Part shown: positions 1-8,496 of the stretch, in pieces
Layout of the letters: each line of letters begins with the position of its first letter
How positions within the stretch are numbered: position 1 is the stretch's first letter
Assembly: GCF_017873965.1 (NCBI RefSeq)
Contig: NZ_JAGGKT010000010.1
Location: 1-64,000 of the forward strand
DNA length: 64,000 nucleotides
Direction: 5' to 3'
From: Ammoniphilus resinae
GTDB lineage: Bacteria; Bacillota; Bacilli; Aneurinibacillales; RAOX-1
Program-made: the position numbers and the translations under genes
The notes under the pieces: model-generated
What the model was told of the DNA's origin: nothing
Database searches by the model: none
Seen by the model: only the letters and a program-made list of their open reading frames with translations

Positions 1-91
1 TTAGCTTGCCGAGCTGCCAATTCTTCAAAATAAATACATTACGTAAATTAACAGCCCTCATCTAAATTACCAGGTGTGGGCTGTTTGACGC

Positions 92-232
92 TTACCGACA
101 AAGGACACTGCTTGCTCCGAAACAGAGGTCAAACCATTCACCGGCTTCTAACATAATCCTGTGATCATCCAGATGAACCATCCAACAATCTAACTCTCGA
201 TCATACTTCATTTCCCGCCATTTTCTTTTCAT
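92..232 (-). CDS. 46-residue protein at the 3' end of the transposon operon
   Basis: A short open frame of 46 codons whose ATG overlaps the TGA of the ATPase gene in an ATGA arrangement, so translation is probably coupled. The product starts MKRKWREMKYDREL and is basic then acidic, with no recognisable catalytic motif. Small proteins of this size (the DUF5348 type comes to mind) are often found beside ExeA-like transposon ATPases, but I cannot confirm the family. It shares the strand and spacing of the transposase operon, so I infer it is a passenger or accessory gene of that element. Confidence 0.5.
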   Translation of the reverse strand: MKRKWREMKYDRELDCWMVHLDDHRIMLEAGEWFDLCFGASSVLCR

Positions 233-1029
233 GAAAGTTCTCCCTGAATCACATGTTTAACCATCCGATCATCAATAATTCGGAGCTTGTTCTGGGCACC
301 GTATAGGAGGGAGTGTGTACAAACTTTGTTGATGAGCCGGGCAGAACCACTTGAAAATTGGTAGATGTCATCCATGGCTCCATCGGAAAAAATATCACTT
401 TGTGCGCCAGCATACTTTAAGTGCCGAATGATGTAGTCACCCACTTGGGCCCGATCATAATGCGAGAGTTTACACTGCAAATCAATCCGTTGACGAATGG
501 CTGCATAAGCTTGAAGCCGGAGTCGATCCCACAATTCACTTTGTCCAACCAAAATGAGAGACATAGGACTTTGGGCATCCATCTTGAAATTGAGCAGGAA
601 TCGAACTTCTTCTAACATTTCCCGATCCAGAAGGTGGGCTTCATCCACAATAACGACGGGCTGCAAATGGTGGATCCCACGCATAAGCTCAATTTCCTTA
701 TGGAGTTGTCGTTTGGCATCCCCACGGTAGAACTTTGCTTCACATCCGAGCTGCTCTAGCAACCCTTTGTAAAAGTGACGTGGTGTGAGTTTAGAGTCGG
801 ATAAATATAGGGTTTTAAACTTGGACTGATCGAGGGTTTCTGTAAATCGGCGGATGGTGGTTGTCTTTCCAGTACCACAATCTCCGGTAATCACGGCAAA
901 GAGTTGACGCTCTGCAGCGTATTCGAGCCGACCAAGCGTTTCATCTAGCATCACAGACTCATACATCTCACCAGCTGGGATATCCCGAACGAACGGTGTG
1001 CGTGAGAACCCATAGAACGATTCATACAT
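229..1029 (-). CDS. TniB/ExeA-like AAA+ ATPase, transposition helper
   Basis: 266-residue ATPase. Walker A is GDCGTGKT (residues 49-56), Walker B is VVIVDEAH (125-132), a sensor strand LILVGQ follows near 158, and RQRI near 180 could supply an arginine finger. This is the general plan of TniB, MuB and IstB-like proteins, which bind target DNA and activate a partner DDE transposase. The gene starts three bases after the stop of the transposase gene on the same strand. It is often annotated ExeA family because of the AAA domain, but a secretion role is unlikely in this context. Full length by eye; no frameshift. Confidence 0.88.
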   Translation of the reverse strand: MYESFYGFSRTPFVRDIPAGEMYESVMLDETLGRLEYAAERQLFAVITGDCGTGKTTTIRRFTETLDQSKFKTLYLSDSKLTPRHFYKGLLEQLGCEAKFYRGDAKRQLHKEIELMRGIHHLQPVVIVDEAHLLDREMLEEVRFLLNFKMDAQSPMSLILVGQSELWDRLRLQAYAAIRQRIDLQCKLSHYDRAQVGDYIIRHLKYAGAQSDIFSDGAMDDIYQFSSGSARLINKVCTHSLLYGAQNKLRIIDDRMVKHVIQGELS

Positions 1030-1032
1030 GTC

Positions 1033-2376
1033 TTACACCTCCTTGCGAACCATCCGGAAGGAGATGGCAGGTGTTTGACGTTCTTTTCGTTCCGCTTGTT
1101 TTTGCTCTGCTCCTCGAAGCAAGCGGGAAGATTCAGCGGGTTCGGGTTGTAGATGTGGTGGAAGTTCCGGTCGTTTTCCTGATCGTTCCCCAATAACCAA
1201 CTCTCGTACTTTCCATGGCGTATGCCCTTCGTATTCAATGATTAGTTCAGTAATGTCGGCAGGATCGTATACCACTTGTACCGTCCTTCCAATGAAGGAG
1301 AGACCTACCTCATACTTTTTGGACATGAAGCTGATACACCCGGCCTTATCCACTTTCCTTCCCTCTGAATGGAGGAAAGCATCCGCCAATACTTCGGGTT
1401 CCACAAAGCGTAGGGGCTTTCGATCACTTCGGAATGCCATTTCAGGACTTGTTTTTTCTCCTAAAGCAGAGTGGGTTTTATTTTGGTAACACTCAGAGAG
1501 CCACGCCTGAAACCAGGTATTGAGTCGTTCCAACGTTTTGGGTTTTTCCAGCGAAACTTCATTTAAAAATCCTTGAACCACACCATTCAAACGTTCTACT
1601 TTACCCTTTGATTCCGGTGAGTATGGTTTTGCGAAAAGAAGTCGGACCCCTAATTTAGAACAAGTACGGCCCATCCATTTCGTACGATACTGCTTACCAT
1701 TGTCGAAGTAGACGGCCTCTGGAGTCCCGTATTGTTGTATGGCTTTTCGAAAACAATCCTCCACGATTGACTGATCCAGCGTTTCATAAAATTCCCCATG
1801 GAGAACAAATCGTGTGGCGTCATCAATGAATAATACGAGATACACTTGTTTATTCGCACCGCCTGGGCCAATGGGAAGGAATGGACCATATTTAATGTCT
1901 GACTGCCATAAACGATTTCGATGGGGTTGTTGAAAACGTCTTGCCGCTACGCCTGCACTGGTATACATCCGCATCTGCCTTGAACTGTACCCACGGTCGG
2001 TGAGTTTTTCCTGTAAGGTACTTCGCTTCAGTTGCCCCGGTTGAGCTTTTCCTTCCCATTCTAGAATTTGAATGATTTGGCTGACACTACGGCTAGGAAC
2101 CTCACGCCGTAGTAGGATGGCCTGATCCAATAATTCCACGGGAATGGCATCTTTGCCATGCTTTCTCCCTTTCCCTTTGGGGAAAAGACCTTGAAATCCA
2201 TCCCCTCGATACAAGGCTAAATACCTTCGTATGGTCCGCTCAGACAAGCCGGTTCGAGCACAAATATCCGCCTTAATTAACCGAGCTTTGGCAGGATCCA
2301 GCCCATCGGCGAGAAGGGGTGATACTAATTGAAAACGTTGAGCTGCCAATTCTTCCGCTCTCTTTTGATCTCTCAT
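1033..2376 (-). CDS. DDE integrase-type transposase (TniA/Mu-like)
   Basis: 447-residue transposase. An N-terminal helix-turn-helix (around 39-60, with SERTIRRYLALYR) is followed by an rve integrase core carrying D160 (WQSDIKYG), D225 (YFDNGKQY) and E261 (SKGKVERL), which gives the D-x64-D-x35-E spacing of retroviral-type integrases. A Mu-type C-terminal beta domain is plausible after residue 340 and the tail is rich in Glu/Arg. With the downstream ATPase it forms the core of a cut-and-paste or replicative transposon. The terminal repeats could not be defined because the left end lies at or beyond the window edge. Confidence 0.9.
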   Translation of the reverse strand: MRDQKRAEELAAQRFQLVSPLLADGLDPAKARLIKADICARTGLSERTIRRYLALYRGDGFQGLFPKGKGRKHGKDAIPVELLDQAILLRREVPSRSVSQIIQILEWEGKAQPGQLKRSTLQEKLTDRGYSSRQMRMYTSAGVAARRFQQPHRNRLWQSDIKYGPFLPIGPGGANKQVYLVLFIDDATRFVLHGEFYETLDQSIVEDCFRKAIQQYGTPEAVYFDNGKQYRTKWMGRTCSKLGVRLLFAKPYSPESKGKVERLNGVVQGFLNEVSLEKPKTLERLNTWFQAWLSECYQNKTHSALGEKTSPEMAFRSDRKPLRFVEPEVLADAFLHSEGRKVDKAGCISFMSKKYEVGLSFIGRTVQVVYDPADITELIIEYEGHTPWKVRELVIGERSGKRPELPPHLQPEPAESSRLLRGAEQKQAERKERQTPAISFRMVRKEV

Positions 2377-2419
2377 GTGAAATCCTCTCCCTTATATTTC
2401 ATTTCAACATGAGTGTATC

Positions 2420-2974
2420 TTAGGAAGATTCGGACAGAAATGCAGAACGGGTATGTACCCATAAATTTGTATTCGCGATCGGTCGGACAACTCTCGCCAG
2501 CCAACGGGGAGCATCCCCCACAAAATGTCCCATTCGTTGGAGTGCAGAACGTGGAGCTTCGGACGGGGGCTCCACAGGAATCTGTGAATAGCGGATCGCT
2601 AACGATGTAAGACAACCAACAAGATAAGTGGCAAAGTTTTCAAACCAACATTTCCAACGGTAAAACGTGCACTCGTCAGCAGCAATATCTGCGGTTTTCC
2701 GATCCCCGCTTACTGCATTTTCTATGCAATCTACCTCATATCTTTTGTATGGCACAACGAAATCCGGCAATTCATGATGAATTTTCTTACAGCGAACACA
2801 ACGCAGCCTTCGTATGTTCAAGATGATCGTTTCTCCGGAGCCTTTGATGGATTTACGTAGTCGACTTCCAATAATCTTTAGCTTTTCTCCGCAACAAGGA
2901 CAAGGTAAAATTTCCACACCCCTAACAAAAAACACCAGTAACAGGATTTTCAAACAGCTCAAAATCTGATACAA
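2420..2974 (-). CDS. DUF6431-type zinc-ribbon protein of the transposon
   Basis: 184-residue protein with two Cys pairs, LPCPCCGEKL and LRCVRCKK, expected to bind zinc, then PDFVVPYKRY and a helix-turn-helix-like segment around FYRWKCWF. This matches the DUF6431 family as I remember it, usually found immediately upstream of this transposase-ATPase pair. It reads in the same direction, 43 bp ahead of the transposase. A role in DNA recognition at the transposon ends is inference. The true start is uncertain: a GTG at the GVEILPCP segment would give a shorter protein beginning at the zinc ribbon. Confidence 0.72.
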   Translation of the reverse strand: MYQILSCLKILLLVFFVRGVEILPCPCCGEKLKIIGSRLRKSIKGSGETIILNIRRLRCVRCKKIHHELPDFVVPYKRYEVDCIENAVSGDRKTADIAADECTFYRWKCWFENFATYLVGCLTSLAIRYSQIPVEPPSEAPRSALQRMGHFVGDAPRWLARVVRPIANTNLWVHTRSAFLSESS

Positions 2975-3246
2975 TGACCATAAGTTGTGTTTGTTGGACG
3001 TCTCTGGTGATACTGTTGGCGCAGTACCACACCATACAGGGACGTCTTTTTCCTTTCTATTCTATTTATTTTTGAAGCAAGAATGCTATAACTTCCCCTC
3101 ATTCACCTTTCCGATCAGGCTCATTTCGGAGCTACATCTTATTCTTCTGATTTTATTTTTCAAATAATCTATTTTTCCTATTATATTGGTCATTATATCC
3201 GTCAATATTTGGTCAGGCAATACCATCAACTTTTGGTCTTTTTAAT
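2975..3246. other. Noncoding stretch at the right side of the transposon
   Basis: No gene was seen. GGACGTCTCTGG near 2997 and AGGGACGTCTTTTTCC near 3038 share a GACGTCT core, and TTGGTC occurs three times near 3187, 3209 and 3233. The right end of the transposon should lie here, but I could not identify a convincing terminal inverted repeat or target duplication. Confidence 0.4.
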
Positions 3247-3435
3247 TCAGCTAAAACACTGTATCTCTCCTTGAAAACTAGAAATAATTAGGGTGTTTAA
3301 GTTTGAATAAGTGTTTATTAGAAACTCCAATATAAGGAGCACTAGCCCTTTCAGCAATTTCCCGTTTAGAAATTGTCCGAACCCCGGAAACGCAATACTC
3401 CAAAATAACACCTGAAGAGAATTTGCTTTTGACAT
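3247..3435 (-). CDS. Small TM2-like membrane protein, probably truncated
   Basis: 62 residues from the ATG that follows GGAAGGTGCAAAGAG, one base after the stop of the DUF3231 gene. It begins MSKANSLQVLFWSIAFPGFG and contains a short loop with NGKLLKG then a second hydrophobic helix, a pattern seen in small TM2 or DUF5683-like membrane proteins. The homologues I recall are longer, so the C-terminus (SSFQGEIQCFS) may be cut short. It is probably cotranscribed with the DUF3231 gene. Function unknown. Confidence 0.5.
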   Translation of the reverse strand: MSKANSLQVLFWSIAFPGFGQFLNGKLLKGLVLLILEFLINTYSNLNTLIISSFQGEIQCFS

Positions 3436-3436
3436 C

Positions 3437-4756
3437 TCATCTCTTTGCACCTTCCGCAAGGGATTTCCTGTCAATTGCTTCTGGTTGTTTTTCTAACCAG
3501 CCGTGATTTACCATGATATTATAAATTTTGATACCTTCTGATCGAATATCTTTAAATATTTTATCGTAAATCAACACTATATCTGGTCTCATAGATGAAG
3601 ACAGCCCTGAACCATAGTAAGCGAGAGCCGCATTCTCTAGGAATGCCAGATGAGACATCATAAGTTTATCCGAAAACGGACTTACAGTAGAGTTAGTAAC
3701 CCCAATATCCCACGCGTGAGGAGTTATTAACCCTTCTTTATCTAGTATCGAGTTAAACTGGTCAATATGCCTTGCAGATTCTTCAACCACAAACAATGCA
3801 AAATTACGTACATCATCTGTTTCTGCGACCTGACTGAAGGCTGTAGCTAGCGCCTTGTTGAGAGTGTTCTTTTTGGTATTAAAGAAAAGATTATTAATTT
3901 CTGAAGCGTTAAGGGGTCTAGGATTTCCGAGTAAGTTTGAAATTAACCCCGTTTTTTCTACAAATTCAACATTTTTCAGTGATGGAATAGAAGGGGCATG
4001 TGAATATTGCCCTTTAGCTTGACGATATTTAACGATTTTATTAAGTAATTCCTTTGTGGTTGCGCAACATTCAAAAAAGTAATTCCGTAAATCTTCTCGT
4101 TCACATACAGTAATGGCTAAACTATACGCAGTTAAACCATGTATTGTCATGATTTCTGTATAAACCGCTAAGAACCCGTCTGTAAATAAACGCGGTGCAT
4201 TTTGATTAACATCATTTTTTGTGAATCCTATAGGAATTTGGAAATTCGCCTCTTTAAAAAATGAAGTAATTTGTGTGATATGCTTTTGTGATGCTTGGAA
4301 AGCAGATTCTAAAATGGGTTGAAGTTCCTTATCTTCAACAATATTAAGGAAGTATTTAAAGACACATATGGAAAGGCTATCACTCATGTACTGTGTCCAT
4401 AGACTAGACACCTCGGGAGCGGTTAGGCTATTTTTCTTTGTGTTAATTAAAGTGTTATGCAAAATTTGATTTAGGAAGTCTGTCAATTCAGAATCCGAAA
4501 TACCGCTTTTCTTTTTTTTATCAATTAATTGACCAAAAAGATTAGGAAGATTGTTTTGATCTATTTCACCTACAATTTTGTTCATCAAAGTGTTCATCTC
4601 AGGATTGTTCATTCCGGTTTGTTTTTTTAAAACAAATTGTGTAAAAAGATTAGAAACTTCTGAGTCGGAAAGGTTTTTATTATGGATCTCTTTTATAAGT
4701 TGGGTTAAAAGAGGAACTAATTCGGCAACAGTTTTATCGATAGTTGCTATACTCAC
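3437..4756 (-). CDS. DUF3231 family protein with an extra N-terminal repeat region
   Basis: 439 residues from a GTG preceded by CGGAGG at good spacing; an upstream in-frame TTG at 4783 has no such site. The C-terminal two thirds look like DUF3231, a ferritin/coat-F-like four-helix-bundle family common in spore-forming Bacillus, present as two related halves (around 125-270 and 290-430). The first 120 residues carry degenerate repeats ending in motifs such as SDSEVSNLFTQF, SDSELTDFLNQI and APEVSSLWTQYM, which usual family members of about 330 residues lack. Biochemical function is unknown. A spore or stress role is inference from the family. Confidence 0.72.
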   Translation of the reverse strand: MSIATIDKTVAELVPLLTQLIKEIHNKNLSDSEVSNLFTQFVLKKQTGMNNPEMNTLMNKIVGEIDQNNLPNLFGQLIDKKKKSGISDSELTDFLNQILHNTLINTKKNSLTAPEVSSLWTQYMSDSLSICVFKYFLNIVEDKELQPILESAFQASQKHITQITSFFKEANFQIPIGFTKNDVNQNAPRLFTDGFLAVYTEIMTIHGLTAYSLAITVCEREDLRNYFFECCATTKELLNKIVKYRQAKGQYSHAPSIPSLKNVEFVEKTGLISNLLGNPRPLNASEINNLFFNTKKNTLNKALATAFSQVAETDDVRNFALFVVEESARHIDQFNSILDKEGLITPHAWDIGVTNSTVSPFSDKLMMSHLAFLENAALAYYGSGLSSSMRPDIVLIYDKIFKDIRSEGIKIYNIMVNHGWLEKQPEAIDRKSLAEGAKR

Positions 4757-4899
4757 ATGGAAGACCTCCGATTGCATTTTCAATTTAGTTATCTTGAGAT
4801 TATTTTGTGGTATTTTTTAATAAACAATACGGATCTTATTTTTGGGTGTACTTGGATTTGCAAGTATCTTATTGAACAAACGGGGATTGGTTCATTCAT

Positions 4900-4963
4900 T
4901 TGACCAGTTTAATAAAATATAATAATATGTATAATACATTTAATTTGTTTAATACAAATTAAA
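4900..4963 (+). promoter_or_regulatory. Promoter and palindromic operator of the gbsR operon
   Basis: TTGACC at 4900-4905, 17 bp, then TAATAT at 4923-4928 forms a sigma-A-like promoter. Just downstream lies an inverted repeat, TTTAATTTG (4939-4947) / CAAATTAAA (4955-4963), with a 7-bp centre. Its place between the -10 and the gene suits autoregulation by the GbsR-family product; that assignment is inference. Confidence 0.62.
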
Positions 4964-4999
4964 CATACTGAACAAGATAGTTATTGGAGGTGAGTATAA

Positions 5000-5548
5000 A
5001 TGGATAGAGATGATTTGAAAAAAGTTGAGAATGCCCGTGATGTCATGATCAGCGCGATTGCGCAAACCATGGTTATATATGGAGTAACTCCGTCAGTAGG
5101 AAGGATATATGGAGTTCTTTACTTTGCTGATGAAGCTCTTTCATTAGATGAAATTAAAGATCAGGTAGCTATGAGTAAAGCAAGTGTGAGCAATGGGTTA
5201 AGAGAATTATTAGAGACAGAAATGGTTATCAAGGTTTGGAAAAAGGGGGACCGTAAAGATCATTACATCGCGGAAAAAGATTTCTTTAAAAATTTCATTT
5301 CTTTCTTCGTCAAAAATCTTCGACAAGAAAGAAGCCTTATTCTTAAAGCTATGGAGCAGGTCCAACCAACATTGCTGGAAGTTTCCAATGGCTCAACTTC
5401 TCCTGAGGCAGCTGCATTAGCACAAAAGGACTTGAAAGGGATCAGGGAATCTCTCGAATATTTCGATTGGACCATGCGTTTGACGAATGCCATGGAAAGT
5501 GGAGAAATTTTCTCTTTCTTCCCGAAGAAGGATGAGAAAGAACAATAA
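5000..5548 (+). CDS. GbsR/MarR-family transcriptional regulator
   Basis: 182-residue winged-helix regulator preceded by TTGGAGGTGAG. The central part has the GbsR pattern: YGVTPSVGRIYGVLYFADEA, the recognition region MSKASVSNGLRELLE (about 65-79) and a wing with KGDRKDHYIAEKDFF. GbsR proteins repress choline/glycine betaine uptake and synthesis genes and respond to choline. The next two genes encode a hydrolase and an OpuAC-like binding protein, so it probably controls uptake and use of a quaternary amine. Acts as a cytoplasmic dimeric repressor by family analogy. Confidence 0.85.
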   Translation: MDRDDLKKVENARDVMISAIAQTMVIYGVTPSVGRIYGVLYFADEALSLDEIKDQVAMSKASVSNGLRELLETEMVIKVWKKGDRKDHYIAEKDFFKNFISFFVKNLRQERSLILKAMEQVQPTLLEVSNGSTSPEAAALAQKDLKGIRESLEYFDWTMRLTNAMESGEIFSFFPKKDEKEQ

Positions 5549-5561
5549 GGAGGAGGAAAAG

Positions 5562-6218
5562 ATGGATTTAAAAAAGACAGCATTAATACTCATTGATTTG
5601 CAAAAAGAAAGCAAGTACGGAATCGAAGGAATAGAAGGTATTGTTTCCCATGCTCAAGCATTAATTAGAGTTTGTCGGGAATTAGATGTTCCGATTATTT
5701 ACACAAGACATATCAACCGCAAGGATTGTGTTGGTTTATCAAATGGTGAGCCACTAGATGATCAAGGAGCTCCTATCTTCTATTCCTCTGATTCAGAGGA
5801 TATTGAAATCCTCGATGGCATTAAGCCTTTACAGGAGGATATTGTCATTGATAAATATCGTTGGAGCAGTTTTCATCAAACAAGCCTGGACCTGATTTTA
5901 AGAAGTAAAGATATTAAGCATCTGCTCATTGGGGGTTTGGTAACGGACGGGTGTTTGATGACCTCCATATTTGATGGGTATTTTCGTGATTACCAAATCA
6001 ATTTGGTAAAGGATATTTGTGGTGCCACGAATGAAGGGGCACACATGGCTTCCATTCTCATTATGGCAAATTGGATTTATGATCTTAAAATCTTTAATAC
6101 AGATGAACTAATTAAAAAATTGTATGGAAAAGAGTATCGTGCTTGGGAATCAACGGCTCCTGATCAACTGCAATTTACTCCTGAAAATATGAGAAGCGTT
6201 TTTCAAAGATTAGGGTAA
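5562..6218 (+). CDS. Isochorismatase-family cysteine hydrolase
   Basis: 218 residues from the ATG after AAGGAGGAGGAAAAG; the frame is open further upstream, but only this start has the ribosome site. The Asp-Lys-Cys triad of the family is visible: D in ALILIDLQ (about residue 11), K in VIDKYRWSSF and C in VTDGCLMTS preceded by the cis-peptide region. Family members include nicotinamidase, N-carbamoylsarcosine amidase and isochorismatase. In this operon, with a betaine-type binding protein, hydrolysis of an amide of a methylated amine is an attractive guess, but the substrate is unknown. Confidence 0.82.
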   Translation: MDLKKTALILIDLQKESKYGIEGIEGIVSHAQALIRVCRELDVPIIYTRHINRKDCVGLSNGEPLDDQGAPIFYSSDSEDIEILDGIKPLQEDIVIDKYRWSSFHQTSLDLILRSKDIKHLLIGGLVTDGCLMTSIFDGYFRDYQINLVKDICGATNEGAHMASILIMANWIYDLKIFNTDELIKKLYGKEYRAWESTAPDQLQFTPENMRSVFQRLG

Positions 6219-6235
6219 TAGGAAAGGGGAATAAA

Positions 6236-7150
6236 ATGAAGGATTTTATGCGAAATTCAATATTACTTTTACTATCTGCTGTATTAATTTTATCAGGGTG
6301 TTCAAATTCTACAGAGTCTAATCAAAAAGAATCGGCCTCAGAAAATACGAAATCAGCTGAAGCGAGTAATGATGAAAATAAAGAAGTCGTTTTTGGTATG
6401 GCCGCTTGGACAAGTACTGAGGCACCGACGAACATCGCTAAACTAATTTTGGAAGAAGCAGGATATAAGGTTGAGTTTAAAAGAGTAGAGCAGCCTCTCA
6501 TTTTTTCAGGTCTAAAAAATCAAGATATCGACTTTTTTATGGATGCATGGTTACCTTATACCGAAGCAGAGCTATGGGGGAAATACAAAGACGACCTGGT
6601 TAAAGTAGCAACAAGTTATGAAGAGGCTCCATTGGGTTGGGTAGTTCCAACATACGTAGAGGAAAATTCCATTGAGGAGTTAAGAGGAAAGGCTGAAAAA
6701 TTCGATGGGAAGATTGTTGGCCTAGGTGAAGGATCAGGTATGACTCCAACCTCAAAGCAGATGATTAAAGATTATCATTTAACAGGGTTTGAATACATTT
6801 CTTCGAGTGAAGTGGCTATGCTGACGGAAGCAAAACGGAAGATGGAAAAAGAAGAACCGGTCATCTTTTTAGCATGGAGACCACATTCCATTTTTGCACA
6901 GCATAATCTTAAATTCTTAGAAGATCCAAAGGGTAATTTTAAGGCCGATAATGTCTATGTTATCTCTTACAAGGGAATTGAGAAAAAGCATCCTGAAGCA
7001 TATAATATATTATCCAAGTGGAGTATCGACATTGCTGACCTTGAAGAAATGATGTTGAAATTTGAAAATGATGGGACGTCGTTTGAGGATCTAGCAAAAG
7101 AATGGATCGAAGAGCACCGCGAACAAGTGAATCAAATGTTAGGAAAATAA
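6236..7150 (+). CDS. OpuAC-type glycine betaine/choline-like ABC substrate-binding lipoprotein
   Basis: 304-residue exported lipoprotein. The lipobox ILSGC puts the lipidated Cys at residue 22. The mature part matches the OpuAC fold: VVFGMAAWTSTEA, DIDFFMDAWLPYTEA and LVKVATSYEEAPLGWVVP near 125-145. Aromatic residues of these segments form the cage that binds quaternary ammonium ligands in the family. No permease or ATPase gene follows, so it would have to serve a transporter encoded elsewhere. It is the third gene of the gbsR operon, 17 bp after the hydrolase. Confidence 0.88.
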   Translation: MKDFMRNSILLLLSAVLILSGCSNSTESNQKESASENTKSAEASNDENKEVVFGMAAWTSTEAPTNIAKLILEEAGYKVEFKRVEQPLIFSGLKNQDIDFFMDAWLPYTEAELWGKYKDDLVKVATSYEEAPLGWVVPTYVEENSIEELRGKAEKFDGKIVGLGEGSGMTPTSKQMIKDYHLTGFEYISSSEVAMLTEAKRKMEKEEPVIFLAWRPHSIFAQHNLKFLEDPKGNFKADNVYVISYKGIEKKHPEAYNILSKWSIDIADLEEMMLKFENDGTSFEDLAKEWIEEHREQVNQMLGK

Positions 7151-7290
7151 TAGGACTACACACCAGTGACGAAGGATCAAATGTTGTTCTCTTACAAACT
7201 GAGGGTACAATTATCCCTTTCAAAGTACATCTCTTTTTCATAAACATAGGATTATGAGCGTATTTAAACGATGAAAAGAGGGTGCTTTGA

Positions 7291-7836
7291 TTGGGGAAAA
7301 TCATTCGATTACCTGAAGTTGCAACTGTTCCACAATCCTTATACCGGTCTCTGCGAGGAAAGTATTTTATCGCGTACGCAGACAATTTAACTTTTGGACG
7401 AGGGACCAGCGCGTGGGCAAGACTATATAATCCTCCAAATTCGGGCGTGAATTTATTTGTTAATGTATGGACAGTGACGGATGTAGCGACAACGCCTTTC
7501 CGAGTTCAATTCTGGTTTAATGCAAAAGCTCCCGGAACTCCGATTAATGTACGTGCAACTCCTACCAACTTGAAGATTAAGCCCTTGCCTAAACCTCGAG
7601 TAAAAATTCAACTGACACGAAATGTAAAAGGGAACCCAAAGGGAGGAATAAAAGCCTTCGTTCGGAGAGCGGTTCCGGAGCAGACGCTAGTAGAGGAGGA
7701 GGGTGGAAAGTTAATTTTTCCGCCGGGAAGTAATTTTCTCGTATTTGTATCGAACCCTGAAACGCCAAGGTTGGCTGGGAATGCAAGGATCGCCTTCGGT
7801 TGGTGGGAAGAAAAAATAATTAAAAGGAATAAATAG
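7291..7836 (+). CDS. DUF6143-like conserved protein
   Basis: 181 residues from a TTG preceded by AGAGGGTG. Sequence features: SLRGKYFIAYADNL, GRGTSAWARLYNPPNSGVN and VNVWTVTDVATTPF, which recall the DUF6143 family of Bacillus. No signal peptide or membrane helix is evident, and the pattern suggests a beta-sandwich. The basic middle (KPLPKPRVKIQLTRNVKG) is noticeable. Function unknown. It stands alone and is followed by a strong terminator hairpin. Confidence 0.65.
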   Translation: MGKIIRLPEVATVPQSLYRSLRGKYFIAYADNLTFGRGTSAWARLYNPPNSGVNLFVNVWTVTDVATTPFRVQFWFNAKAPGTPINVRATPTNLKIKPLPKPRVKIQLTRNVKGNPKGGIKAFVRRAVPEQTLVEEEGGKLIFPPGSNFLVFVSNPETPRLAGNARIAFGWWEEKIIKRNK

Positions 7837-7841
7837 ACAAT

Positions 7842-8093
7842 CTAAAAGGAGCCAAAAGGCTCCTTTTTAAGGGTTATGAGGAGCGAATTCTGCGGAGTAT
7901 ATTTGCGTATGCCGATGTCAAGCGTGCCTTCTCTCACTGCTTGGATCAATTGACTCCCGCTTAAATTTAGTTTTGGTAGGATACGAACTTTAATTTGCCC
8001 TCCTGTAGATTTTTCCAATACCCTTTTAAACATTAGAGCACCCCTCTGATAGGGTGAATCTACCGGATTCAAATGTCCGACTGTGATGATCAA
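7842..8093 (-). pseudogene. Fragment of a TRAP-transporter DctP substrate-binding protein
   Basis: 83 codons beginning MIITVGHLNPVDSPYQRG and continuing with GGQIKVRILPKLNLSG and VREGTLDIGI, which is the N-terminal half-domain of DctP proteins without its signal peptide. Homologues are about 330-350 residues; this one ends in an unrelated tail that runs into the terminator hairpin. A good AAGGAGG site remains upstream. I read it as a decayed gene. Confidence 0.72.
7844..7868. terminator. Bidirectional terminator
   Basis: AAAAGGAGCC, a 4-base loop, GGCTCCTTTT followed by further T. The run of A upstream makes it usable in both directions, serving the DUF6143-like gene and the minus-strand DctP fragment. 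Confidence 0.85.
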
Positions 8094-8257
8094 GCTGCAA
8101 TCCTCCTTGCGACCGTATTTTTATTCTTCATTTATATGTGCCATAGGAAGGGGAGGTATAGACTAGAGTTGAATCCACGTGACCCTTAAAACGGCGACAT
8201 ATTAGGAACATGGTATGACATAAAAATATAAGGGAAACGCAGGTCATGGTGCGGAGG

Positions 8258-8338
8258 ATGAACAACATGAATCAAAACCAAGCATCCAATGTGATCAAAA
8301 TAGGTGCTCTTTATCCACTAAGTGGATCACTGGTGTAA
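8258..8338 (+). pseudogene. 26-codon remnant of a branched-chain amino acid/urea ABC binding protein
   Basis: After GCGGAGG an ATG opens a 26-codon frame containing VIKIGALYPLSGSL, the mature N-terminal strand of periplasmic-binding proteins of the Leu/Ile/Val type, then stops with TAA. Nothing downstream continues it. It is a short relic, close to the DctP relic on the other strand. Confidence 0.6.
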
Positions 8339-8496
8339 TTGCGAAAAGTTGACATAGCATGTTCCCGCCTTTACGATATTTTTTAGTGTATGTATACTAA
8401 ATAAGGTTCGGATGAACTGATCATGTATACAAGGTGGAGGGAATTTTGAGAAGGGTTCTTTACTACAACTGAGAAAGTAACATAGGAGAGTCGAAA

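Noticed and set aside
11-26. 16-bp match between the window edge and 2340-2355 in the transposase start
   Set aside because: It is short, lies at the very edge and encodes EELAA, a sequence that could be shared by chance or by a neighbouring gene outside the window. It cannot be judged without the flanking sequence.
7842-8093. Functional TRAP-type binding protein
   Set aside because: Signal peptide and most of the protein are missing and no TRAP permease genes are near.
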